Part shown: piece by piece, positions 16,831-25,948 of the stretch
Layout: every line of letters begins with the position of its first letter
Position numbering within the stretch: the first letter of the stretch is position 1
DNA from: Coriobacteriaceae bacterium
GTDB taxonomy: Bacteria; Actinomycetota; Coriobacteriia; Coriobacteriales; Atopobiaceae
Direction: 5' to 3'
NCBI GenBank assembly: GCA_004557505.1
Contig: SFGZ01000004.1
Location: forward strand, 124,001 to 188,000
DNA length: 64,000 bases
Made by a program: the position numbers and the translations under genes
The notes under the pieces: generated by a model
The model's input: only the letters and a program-made list of their open reading frames with translations
Database searches by the model: none
What the model was told of the DNA's origin: nothing

Positions 16831-17595
16831 CTACTTCTTGGCCTTGCCCTGGTTGGCAACGGCGTTGATCTTTGCCTCGATGGTGGCGGGGTCGCCGATG
16901 TAGTGCTTGTCGAGGATGTTCCAGTCCTTGTCGAAGGTGTAGGAGCAGGGGACGCCTGTGGGGATGTTGACCTTGAGGATCTCCTCGGGAGTGAGGTGCT
17001 CGAGCTGCATCACGAGGGCGCGCAGCGAGTTGCCGTGGGCGGCGATAAGGACGCGCTTGCCGCTCTCCAGCTGCGGCTTGATCTCCCGCTCGAAGTACGG
17101 CCACGCACGGGCGATGGTGTCCTTCAGGCACTCGGTGTAGGGGAGGTCGGCCTGCGGCACGTCGCGGAACATGGGCTGGACGTGCGGGTCGCGCTCGTCG
17201 CCGGGCGTGAGCGCGGGCGGCTGGACGTCGAAGGAGCGACGCCAGATGAGAACCTGGTCCTCGCCGTGCTCCTCGGCGGCCGTGGCCTTGTTGAGGCCCT
17301 GGAGCGCACCGTAGTGGCGCTCGTTGAGGCGCCAGGTCTTGTGGACGGGCAGCCACGCACGGTCCATCTCGTCAAGGACGATGTTCAGCGTGTGGATGGC
17401 GCGCTTGAGCAGAGAGGTGTAGCAGACGTCGAAGTCGAAGCCCTGCTCCTTCAGCGCCTTGCCACCGGCGGCCGCCTCGGTGCGGCCGGTGTCGGTGAGG
17501 TCGACGTCGGTCCAGCCGGTGAAGAGGTTGAGCTTGTTCCACTCGGACTCTCCGTGGCGAATGATCACGAGGTGCATGTTCTGGTCGTCAGACAT
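16831..17595 (-). CDS. gpmA: 2,3-bisphosphoglycerate-dependent phosphoglycerate mutase
   Basis: A 254-residue histidine phosphatase-superfamily mutase interconverting 3- and 2-phosphoglycerate in glycolysis. The catalytic loop is IIRHGESEWN near the N-terminus with the phospho-acceptor His. The family signatures FTGWTDVDLTDTGRTEA, RLNERHYGALQGLNK and VLIAAHGNSLRALVM (second catalytic His) are all present. The ATG at 17595 has AAGGGAAGGGA upstream. It is monocistronic, with a strong terminator downstream and a short divergent intergenic region upstream. The next glycolytic enzyme, enolase, is 29 kb away. Confidence 0.96.
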   Translation of the reverse strand: MSDDQNMHLVIIRHGESEWNKLNLFTGWTDVDLTDTGRTEAAAGGKALKEQGFDFDVCYTSLLKRAIHTLNIVLDEMDRAWLPVHKTWRLNERHYGALQGLNKATAAEEHGEDQVLIWRRSFDVQPPALTPGDERDPHVQPMFRDVPQADLPYTECLKDTIARAWPYFEREIKPQLESGKRVLIAAHGNSLRALVMQLEHLTPEEILKVNIPTGVPCSYTFDKDWNILDKHYIGDPATIEAKINAVANQGKAKK

Positions 17596-17708
17596 GGGCG
17601 TCCCTTCCCTTGGGCTTTTTCGTGCGCTTCCGCACACCTGTGGACAGTATGACGCAAAAGGGTATAGTTGACATTAGTTAACTTGTTGTTTGCAGGCGGG
17701 AGGCAATT

Positions 17709-17924
17709 ATGAGTCCCCTCGACATCGTCATCATCCTTGCGGTGGCCGTCGCGGTGGTCCTCTGCGTACGCTCCTTCGTGCGCGGTCGGGCAAGCGAGTG
17801 CAGCACCTGTGGAGACGCCGGTTGCACGGCGCGTCGCGACGGAGGCCGCTGCCGCGCCGCCGACGACATGCTCCGCCGTGCGAGCGAGGCCCTCGACAGG
17901 ACCGCGCGCCCCAACGCTGGGTAG
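17709..17924 (+). CDS. Small Cys-rich membrane protein (FeoB-associated-like)
   Basis: A 71-residue protein with one N-terminal membrane helix (residues 5-21, IVIILAVAVAVVLCVRSFV) and a cytoplasmic cysteine cluster, CSTCGDAGC. This layout matches the small FeoB-associated Cys-rich membrane protein family (pfam12669-like), thought to assist Fe(II) uptake, but no feoAB genes are nearby. The ATG at 17709 has GGGAGG upstream. It is divergent from gpmA. The assignment rests on layout rather than long conserved motifs. Confidence 0.72.
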   Translation: MSPLDIVIILAVAVAVVLCVRSFVRGRASECSTCGDAGCTARRDGGRCRAADDMLRRASEALDRTARPNAG

Positions 17925-18078
17925 TTCTCCAAAACCGGGCTCCCGTGGTTGCCCCAGGCTGTCTCCCACGTCATAATTCCCTCCGATGGGCAGGCAGAAA
18001 CAGGCGTGAAATACGGTTGTGGGAACGTAGTGCGCGGTTGGAGAGCGTGGCTGCGCCCGCGCCGTCGGGAGGAGACCC

Positions 18079-19419
18079 ATGAGCACCGAGAAGGACATAG
18101 ATTTCGTTCTGCGCACCGTCGAGGAGCGCGACATTCGCTTTGTTCGCCTGTGGTTCACAGACGTGCTGGGCACGCTCAAGTCGTTCGCGATCTCGTCCGA
18201 GGAACTCGAGGAGGCCTTCGAGGAGGGCATCGGCTTCGACGGCTCGTCAATCGACGGCTTCGCATGCCTCGAGGAGTCGGACATGCTCGCCTTCCCCGAC
18301 GCGGAGACCTTCCAGCTCCTGCCCTGGCGTCCCATCGAGAGCGGCGTGGCGCGCGTTTTCTGCAACATCTGCACGCCCTCCCGCGAGCCCTTCGCCGGCG
18401 ACCCGCGCGGCTGCCTCGAACGCATCTTCGAGCGCGCGGACCACGATGGCTACGTCTTCAACGTCGGCCCCAAGATCGAGTACTTCTACTTCGATAATGA
18501 CATGGACCCCGTGCCGCTCGACACCGCCGGCTACTTCGACCTCACCCCGAGCGACGTCGCCAACGACCTGCGCCGCCAGACCACGCTCACGCTCGAGAAG
18601 ATGTCCATCCCCGTGCAGTACTCCTTCCATGGCGGCGGCCCGTCCCAAAACGTCATCGAGCTGCGCTTCACCGAGGCCGTGAGCTGCGCCGACAACATCA
18701 TGTCCTCTCGCCTGGTCATCAAGCAGGAGGCTGCTGCCGAGGGCCTGTTCGCGTCGTTCATGCCCAAGCCGCTCTCGGGCGCTCCCGGCTCCGCCATGTT
18801 CCTCTACCTGTCGCTCTTCGATCACGATGGCGAGAACCTGTTCTGGGCGCCAAAGACCGAGCACCCCGCGCACCTCTCCGAGCTTGCGCAGCACTTCGTG
18901 GCCGGCCTTCTCCGCTACGCCCCCGAGTTCACGCTGGTCACCAATCCCACGGTGAACTCCTACAAGCGGTTCATCACCTCTGGCGAGGTCCCCAACTACG
19001 CCACGTGGGGCCGCAAGAACCGCTCTGCGCTGGTGCGTGTTCCCACGCACAAGCCTGGCAAGCACGTGGCGACCCGCGTCGAGCTGCGCAGCCCCGACAA
19101 TACGGCCAACCCCTACCTCGCGCTGGCCGTCATGCTGGCCGCAGGCCTCAAGGGCATCGAGGACGAGCTTGAGCTTCCCGAGGAGGCCACGGTCGACACC
19201 TTCTCGCAGAGCGAGCGCGACCTTGCCGCCAAGGGCATCGAGCGCCTGCCGCGCACCCTGGGCGAGGCGGTCGATCGCTTCGAGGGATCCGAGCTCATGC
19301 GCGAGACCCTGGGCGATCACATCTTCAGCTACCTCGTGGAGAGCAAGCGCCAGGAGTGGGAGGAGTTCCGTACCACCGTCACCGACTGGGAGCGCATCCA
19401 CTACTACGGCGGCGTGTAG
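18079..19419 (+). CDS. Glutamine synthetase-family protein with degenerate active site
   Basis: A 446-residue protein colinear with type I glutamine synthetase: beta-grasp domain (FDGSSIDGF near residue 53), catalytic domain, NSYKRF, RKNRSALVRVP and VELRSPDNTANPYLA. However, several metal ligands are replaced. GPE becomes GPKIEYFYF (Lys132), HHEVxPxQHEI becomes FHGGGPSQNVI (Gly185, Val192 instead of Glu), and GSGMHxH becomes GSAMFLY (Phe241, Tyr243 instead of His). I read these directly from the DNA at 18472-18501, 18608-18672 and 18784-18820. The fold is probably kept but ligase activity is doubtful. It could be a regulatory or differently specific paralogue. The ATG at 18079 follows GGAGACCC. 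Confidence 0.88.
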   Translation: MSTEKDIDFVLRTVEERDIRFVRLWFTDVLGTLKSFAISSEELEEAFEEGIGFDGSSIDGFACLEESDMLAFPDAETFQLLPWRPIESGVARVFCNICTPSREPFAGDPRGCLERIFERADHDGYVFNVGPKIEYFYFDNDMDPVPLDTAGYFDLTPSDVANDLRRQTTLTLEKMSIPVQYSFHGGGPSQNVIELRFTEAVSCADNIMSSRLVIKQEAAAEGLFASFMPKPLSGAPGSAMFLYLSLFDHDGENLFWAPKTEHPAHLSELAQHFVAGLLRYAPEFTLVTNPTVNSYKRFITSGEVPNYATWGRKNRSALVRVPTHKPGKHVATRVELRSPDNTANPYLALAVMLAAGLKGIEDELELPEEATVDTFSQSERDLAAKGIERLPRTLGEAVDRFEGSELMRETLGDHIFSYLVESKRQEWEEFRTTVTDWERIHYYGGV

Positions 19420-19456
19420 GCGGGCGTCCTCTCGCCGAGAGATCCCCCGCTTGTTG

Positions 19457-19492
19457 GGGCGCCCGTCGGGGATTCCGGCGAGCGCCCTTCTT
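19457..19492 (+). terminator. Probable terminator of the glutamine synthetase-like gene
   Basis: GGGCGC and GCGCCC arms, with partial inner pairing, are followed by TTCTT, 38 bases after the stop codon. Confidence 0.45.
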
Positions 19493-20294
19493 GTGACAGA
19501 GCGGTTGCCGCGGAAGTGGGCCTCCAGGCGAGGTTCTGACGCAACTATGCCAAAAGCCGACCCTCGGCGTCGCTCCCGCCTCCCGTCTCCCGCAGAGGAT
19601 ATCGCCTTTTCTTGAACGGCGGTTGCGTTTGCCCAGTTGTCGGCTATCGGTTTTAAGAAATGGCGATAAACTCTGCCGGCCGAGGCCGAGGCCGAGGGCT
19701 ACGGGCCGAGGGCTACGGGCCGGGGGCAGGGGCTGCGGGCCGAGGGCGCGAGGGCGGCGAGCACGGTTTCCGTCTCGACGCTTCCGGTTGGCAGTGGTTT
19801 TGGTTGAAACCCTTATATGACACTGTAACGGAAACAAATCACTGACCTGCGTATTATCAGAAACTGAACTGCTTGCTACTCAGGGGTGCCGTGAAATACC
19901 GCATCCCAACCGTCAAACCGTGCCCGAGGGGATCCCTGTCCATGGGAACCCCGGCGGAAACCTACCTACCGGCACCGTTTCTTGCCAAAGCGCCGCTGCT
20001 CGCCACGGTCGAGGCGTCGTCCCGGAATCTCCGCTCTGGAGACGCACCTTATGCGCATTCCTGCATAGGAACTCAGGGACAATCGCAGATAATCCTAAGA
20101 ACATTCAATAAATAGTATTCATAGAGATAAAAATGCATAAAATGTTTCAAAAACGAGCACTTGCTCTTTGTCAATCTTGTTAAGAAATCACGAGGAGAGA
20201 CCGTTCGCGGAACCATTGGGCCAAACTACGTGACCAACGGAGGGGTGGTATCAAGGCCGTAATGTTCCCCTCACGTCAGAGAGAAGAGCATCTC
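19493..20294. other. Intergenic region upstream of the amino-acid ABC operon
   Basis: I see no gene in these ~800 bases. It holds a GC-rich tandem repeat (19677-19757) and, at about 20095-20190, a distinctly AT-rich stretch that probably carries the promoter of the ABC operon, although no clear -35/-10 pair stands out. Confidence 0.55.
19677..19757. repeat. GC-rich imperfect tandem repeat
   Basis: Runs of GAGGCC followed by repeated units of the form GGGCCGAGGGCTAC, five or six copies with slippage-type variation. It lies in noncoding DNA and looks like replication slippage rather than a functional site. Confidence 0.65.
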
Positions 20295-21109
20295 ATGAAG
20301 CAGCTCGCGTCATTCACGCGCCGCGACTTCTCGCCGGATGTGGCCCCACCTCGTCCTCAGCGAACGCATCTACCAGCCCAGCGGCACCCTCTGCCCCCGA
20401 GGGACCCTACGCGCTCGCGAAGGCCGGCCAGCTCACCGTGGCGTCCGACCTCGCCAACCCTCCGCTTGACTACACCGACACCTCGACCAACCAGCCCGCA
20501 GGCTTCGAGGTCGAGCTCATGCAGGCCATCGGGGAGCAGCTCGGCCTTGCCTCCGTGTATCTCTCACCCGTGAAGTTCGACACCATCATCCCCACCATCA
20601 AGCAGGGCGGCACCGCCGACGTTGGCGTCTCCAACTTCACGATCACCGACGAGCGCAAGCAGGAGATCGACTTCACCGAACCCTACCTCGACTCGAATCT
20701 GGGCCTCGTGACGTTGGCCGTCTCAGAGAAGACAACGCAGGACGTCCTCAACTCCGCAGACGCCAAAGTGGCCGCGCAGGCCGGTACCACCGGCGAGTCC
20801 TGGGTTCAGGAGAACCTCCCCAACGCAACCCTCGTCTCCCTCGATGACCCGGTCATGGCGCTCACGGGCGTCCAGTCCGGCCTCTACGATGCGGCCGTGG
20901 CAGATCTTCCCGTGATGCAGTACCTGGTCAACAACTCCTACACGGACTGCAAGGTCGCCATCGAGATCCCCACGGGCGAGCAGTACGGCATCGTTGTCTC
21001 CAAAGACAACCCCGCGCTCACGAGCGCGATCAACGGCGCCCTGGCCCAGCTCGACGAGGACGGAACGCTGAAGGGCCTCAAGGAGAAGTGGTTCGGGGCT
21101 AACCTGTAA
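20295..21109 (+). pseudogene. Amino-acid ABC transporter binding lipoprotein, N-terminus frameshifted
   Basis: A SBP_bac_3 polar amino-acid binding protein closely related to the next gene. The start (ATG 20295, MKQLASFTRRDF) is in one frame, while the rest, beginning LAGCGPTSSSANAS at about 20330, is in another. The lipobox Cys is preserved, but the hydrophobic segment between RRDF and LAGC is missing, consistent with a deletion of roughly 35 bases that broke the frame. The mature domain is intact from 20438 on, including FTITDERKQEIDFTEPYLDS and EIPTGEQYGIVVSK. As written it could not be exported as a lipoprotein. It is either a recent pseudogene or an assembly error. Confidence 0.78.
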
Positions 21110-21204
21110 CGCCCCGCATCGGGCCCAATGGCATTTCAGGACGACGATTAAGACATACGCAAGGCCCGTCCGCCCGGACGGGGAGGAAGGGAGAAGGGAA
21201 CACA

Positions 21205-22062
21205 ATGAAGAATTCCATGAGCAGGCGTCAGTTCATTCTCGCCGCAGGTGCCGTCGCGGGCAGCGCGGTGCTCGCAGGATGCGGCGGCAGCGCCAGCCCC
21301 AGCTCCGGCGCTGCCGATACGGGCGGCTCGGGTGCCTCGTCTTCTGCCAAGGGCTCGCCTGACGACGCCTACACGCTCGTCACCGACGGCACCATCACCT
21401 GCATAGCCGAGATGGGCTTCATGCCCTTTGAGTACCTGGACGGCGACACGCCCAAGGGCTTCGACATCGACCTCATGGCCGCCGTCGCAGAGCACATGGG
21501 ACTCACCTCCGCCTGGCTGCCCAGCCAGGCGTTCGACACGCTCGTCCCCACCATCAAGCAGGGCGGCAAGGCGGACGTCGCCTGCTCCGGCATCACCATC
21601 AACGACGATCGCCTGGAGTCGGTCGACTTCTCCGATCCCTACATGGACTCCAACCAGGCCCTCGTCGTCAAGTCCGACAGCACCGAGACCGAGGCCGCGC
21701 TCAACGACGCCTCCAAGACGGTGGCGTGCCAGGCCGGCACCACCGGTGACGACTGGATCTCCGAGAACCTGCCCAACGCCCAGAAGGTGTCGCTGCAAGA
21801 CGTCGCTGCCGCCATGGCAGGCGTCCAGACCGGCCTCTATGACGCCTTCGTCATCGACCTGCCCGTCGCCTCCAACCTCATCAGCCAGTCCTACAGCGAC
21901 CTCAAGGTTGCCGAGGAGATCCCCACGGGCGAGCAGTACGGCATCGCGGTCTCGAAGGACAATCCCGCGCTCACCGCCGCCATCAACAAGGCGCTGGCCG
22001 ACATGAGGAGCGACGGCACCATGGACCAGCTGAAGCAGACCTGGTTCGGCGGCATGATCTAG
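21205..22062 (+). CDS. Amino-acid ABC transporter substrate-binding lipoprotein
   Basis: A 285-residue binding protein of the SBP_bac_3 family (glutamine/polar amino-acid type). The signal peptide has SRRQFILAAGAVAGSAVLAG ending in a lipobox with Cys at residue 29, so it is lipid-anchored; the RR motif suggests possible Tat export. A Ser/Gly-rich linker precedes the two-lobe domain with FMPFEYLDGDTPKGFDIDLM, and the Cys-free hinge segment EEIPTGEQYGIAVSKDNPAL lies near the C-terminus. The ATG at 21205 has a GGAGGAAGGGAG tract upstream. It is the intact paralogue of the broken gene before it and precedes the matching permease and ATPase genes. Confidence 0.93.
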   Translation: MKNSMSRRQFILAAGAVAGSAVLAGCGGSASPSSGAADTGGSGASSSAKGSPDDAYTLVTDGTITCIAEMGFMPFEYLDGDTPKGFDIDLMAAVAEHMGLTSAWLPSQAFDTLVPTIKQGGKADVACSGITINDDRLESVDFSDPYMDSNQALVVKSDSTETEAALNDASKTVACQAGTTGDDWISENLPNAQKVSLQDVAAAMAGVQTGLYDAFVIDLPVASNLISQSYSDLKVAEEIPTGEQYGIAVSKDNPALTAAINKALADMRSDGTMDQLKQTWFGGMI

Positions 22063-22126
22063 TGGCACGGCCTCATCGGCGCGCCGCGCGGGGCCCAGGG
22101 GCCCCGCGTTTAGGAAGGGGAGCGGC

Positions 22127-23651
22127 ATGGAACAGACTGGCAGGCCCACGTCGCGCATGGGGCGCGCGGCACTCGCGGGCAAGGGCGCCGCGGGCATGAC
22201 CGCGGCGTCGGACGCCGCCTCGCGCGCGGGACGCGCGGCGCTTGCGGCGCTTCTCGCGCTTGCCTGCGTGCTTGCGGTCTCGCTGGCGGTGCCGCCGACG
22301 AGCGCCCTTGCGATGAGCACGAACAAGGCGACCGCCCGCCCCAACGAGGACGGCGGCAATGGCGTGATCGGCGGCGAGGACACCCGCCTCACCTGGGAGG
22401 GCACGGTGGGCGGCTCCGAGGAGGTCACGTCCATCACGCTCACCCTTCCCGGTGACGCATCGTTTGACGGCTCAACCACGCGCATCACGGTGCTCGACGG
22501 GCTCAGCCGCACCAGCATCTCCGGTGAGGCGACGGCGGCCGGCGCCTCGATCAGGGTCTCGTTCGACGACCCCATCCCGGCCGACTCCCTCGTGCGCCTC
22601 GAGATAACCAACATGAGGTTCCCCACGGCCGGCGGCGACTATCAGGTGACGGGCGCCTACACGACCTCGGCCGGCGGCACGGCCGACCTCGACGCGGCGC
22701 CCGCGATCTCGATCATCGCCAACACGCCGCTCCAGGCGGCCGTCAACTGGCTCGACCAGCAGGAATGGGTCGCAGCGTGGAACTCCGTGCCCTTCCTCGG
22801 CATGTTCCTCAAGCCGCAGCTGCTCCTGACGTCGTTCGCGTCGCTCTTCCCCGGCTGGCTCGTGTGCCTGGGGATAGTCCTGGCCTGCTACCCCTTTGCC
22901 ATCGTGCTCGGACTCTCCTTTGCCATGCTCAAGGTAAGCCGCCGCAAGGCGCTGCGAGCCGTCGCCATCTGCTACATCAACATCCTGCGCGGCACGCCGC
23001 TCTTCTTGCAGATCTACATCATGTTCTTCGGCCTGCCCATGGTGGGCATCAACATCGACAACAACGTCCTCGGCGTCATCGTGATGGCCGTGAACTCGTC
23101 CGCCTACCTGGCCGAGATCTTCCGCGCGGGCATACAGTCGATCCCGCAGGGCCAGTACGAGGCGGCCGCCTCCCTTGGCATGAACGGCTTCCAGACCATG
23201 ACCTCCATCATCCTGCCGCAGACCGTGCGTCGCGTCATCCCCACGGTGACCAGCGACTTCATCACGTCCTACAAGGACACGTCGCTGCTCTCCTCGGTGG
23301 GCGTCATGGAGCTCATGATGTTCTCGAAGAACCTCACCACCACGACCGGCAACATCACCCCGTACATGGCTGCGGCCATCTACTACCTCATCGTGACGCT
23401 GCCGCTCATCAAGATCGTTGGCATCATCGAGAGCAACATCGCCCGCTCCGAGCGCGGCGGCGGTCCCAGGCCCAGGCGCCGCGCAGGAGACGCCGCATCG
23501 CAGGGGTCTTCCGAGCCCGAGCGGGCCCCCGCCTCCTCCGCGGGGATCCCACGTGCCGAGGCGGCCAAGGGCGCGCCTGCGACCGGCGTCCTCGCGGCCC
23601 TCTCGGCGCCGTTTGTCACGCATCCCACCGTCGAACTCGGAGGTGTCGCAG

Positions 23652-23662
<11 letters not shown>
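22127..23662 (+). CDS. Amino-acid ABC permease fused to N-terminal extracytoplasmic domain
   Basis: A 511-residue protein. Residues ~37-60 form a signal-like helix (LAALLALACVLAVSLAVPP). Residues ~65-200 form a Thr/Gly-rich beta-type domain with no charged-helix character. The C-terminal half is a HisMQ-type permease with about five membrane helices and the EAA-type loop YEAAASLGMNGFQTMTSIILPQ. A ~75-residue Pro/Ala/Arg-rich tail follows. The permease receives substrate from the binding lipoprotein and couples to the next gene's ATPase. The N-terminal outer domain is unusual for this family. The ATG at 22127 has AAGGGGAG upstream; the 3' end overlaps the ATPase gene by 11 bases. Confidence 0.9.
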
Positions 23663-24518
<856 letters not shown>

Positions 24519-24575
24519 CTTCCGATGGGCCGCAGAGCCCCCCTTCAGCTGCGCTTCATTTGGATTATCTTGTGC

Positions 24576-24605
24576 TTGGCCAGCCTCGTGCGCTGCTGTG
24601 ATACT
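24576..24605 (+). promoter_or_regulatory. Candidate promoter of the OmpR-type regulator
   Basis: TTGGCC and GATACT, separated by 18 bases, lie between the ABC operon and the regulator gene. The -10 is preceded by TGT, giving an extended -10-like context. Transcription would start near 24612, upstream of either candidate start codon. Confidence 0.45.
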
Positions 24606-24662
24606 CTGTTCTCTAACTATGAACGCGCTACAACGGCTATGACCAACCGGCAGGGGGCTAGA

Positions 24663-25337
24663 GTGCACCACAAGAACATCCTGCTCATATCTGCTACCAC
24701 GCGATTGCACGATCGCATGCGTGAGCTCTCTCATGCCATCGACGTCTCCATCGCCCTTGCGAACGAGGAGACCTTCTCGCAGGCCGTCTCCTCTGGGCGC
24801 GAGTTCGACCTCGTCATCCTCGATGCGGACGGCATGTCCCAGGACACCCTGAATGCCGTGGATTCCTTTGTCGCTGAGAACGGCTTCATTCCCATGCTCC
24901 TGGTGCAGGATCCGGACAAGCTCGCCACCATGCGCATGCCCACCCAAGGCAAGAACGACTTCATCCTCTCCTCAGCCGGCGTCGACGAGCTGGAGGTCCG
25001 CTGCTCGCTTCTGCTGTGGCCGGGCGAGGAGAGCGCGCCCGCAGACACCGTGACCATTGACAACATGACCATCAACCTGGCCACCTATCAGGTCTATATC
25101 GACGAGAAGCCCGTTGACCTCACGCTCATGGAATACTCGCTCCTGTCGTTTCTGGCTACGCATCCGTCACGCGCGTACTCTCGCGAGACGCTGCTGCACC
25201 GCGTATGGGGCTTCGAGTACTGCGGTGGCACGCGTACCGTCGACGTGCATATCCGCCGCGTGCGCTCCAAGGTTGGACCGCAGGTCGCTGCCCACATCGT
25301 GACCATTCGTGGCGTGGGGTACCTCTTCCGCGTGTAG
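24663..25337 (+). CDS. Atypical OmpR/PhoB-type response regulator (GlnR-like layout)
   Basis: A ~224-residue protein with an N-terminal receiver-like domain and a C-terminal winged-helix DNA-binding domain (LTLMEYSLLSFLATHPSRAY, then TVDVHIRRVRSKVG and IRGVGYLFRV). The receiver lacks the usual acidic pair near its start, and the conserved Lys before the last helix is absent (GKNDFILSSAGVDEL), so phosphorylation is doubtful. An Asp remains in LVILDADG. Orphan regulators of this kind include actinobacterial GlnR, which controls nitrogen genes; the neighbouring amino-acid transporter and GS-like protein make that attractive but unproven. GTG 24663 is chosen for its AGGGGG site; ATG 24639 is the alternative. 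No histidine kinase is nearby. Confidence 0.82.
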   Translation: MHHKNILLISATTRLHDRMRELSHAIDVSIALANEETFSQAVSSGREFDLVILDADGMSQDTLNAVDSFVAENGFIPMLLVQDPDKLATMRMPTQGKNDFILSSAGVDELEVRCSLLLWPGEESAPADTVTIDNMTINLATYQVYIDEKPVDLTLMEYSLLSFLATHPSRAYSRETLLHRVWGFEYCGGTRTVDVHIRRVRSKVGPQVAAHIVTIRGVGYLFRV

Positions 25338-25379
25338 GCGTTGCCGTGCGTGGGCTCTCATATGGATTGGTTGTCGGGG

Positions 25380-25403
25380 GGCTGCCGAGTGGCAGCCCTT
25401 TTA
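25380..25403 (+). terminator. Rho-independent terminator
   Basis: GGGCTGCC, loop GAGT, GGCAGCCC and TTTT form a perfect 8-bp stem 42 bases after the regulator stop. Confidence 0.92.
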
Positions 25404-25948
25404 GCCGTGTGGTACAGCCCCGTTTCGTCTCCGGTCGCGTTTTTTTGCGACGGGCCGCGCGACAGGGCGCCTCGTGGATGTGTGGCGTATGCCTGCGCAA
25501 CGATCTGGCTCAAAATGACGTGCAGAAGTTAGGATGTGAGCGTTATGCTCTGCGGGCTTGGGGTCCGGGGGGATCCAGTGGACGCTCCTCGCCATAAAAT
25601 AATAGAGTTATCCCAGTTGGCGTTTTCCGACTCTCTCATGGCCCACCTTGATTTTTCGCATTGCCTCTTCTCTGGGGCAAGCGACGGCCCTCACTTCCTG
25701 ACTTCTGCACGTCGACGTGAGGAATCGCGTTGCGGAACTCTTTGCGAATGCCATCTCAGGGGCCGCCGATGGCAGCGGGGAGGGTCGTGCGCCGGTCAAC
25801 CTCCGTACTTTCAGGAACGCGGAAGCCTTGTTACACAGGCGTGGCGATGCCGCGCAAGACGTGCCTTTGGTTGCGCATCGGGGTACATTCACAGACGTAA
25901 GCAGGGCGGTCCTGCCGGGCCGCCACAGACGAAGGGTGGGACGTTTCC
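25404..25948. other. Intergenic region upstream of htrA
   Basis: No gene is visible. The stretch contains repeat element copy B (25515-25715). The last ~230 bases before htrA must hold its promoter, but I cannot assign boxes with confidence. Confidence 0.55.
25515..25715. repeat. ~200-bp element with terminal inverted repeats, copy B
   Basis: The left end begins ATGACGTGCAGAAGTTAGGA and runs into GTGAGCGTTAT (25515-25546). The right end (25689-25714) is the reverse complement of GACGTGCAGAAGTCAGGAAG and GTGAGG. The interior is unlike that of the other copies and contains an AT-rich patch, ATAAAATAATAGAG. Confidence 0.8.

Noticed and set aside
21166..21184. CCGTCCG/CGGACGG palindrome before the second binding protein
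   Set aside because: There is no T-run and it overlaps the ribosome-binding region; too short to assign a role.
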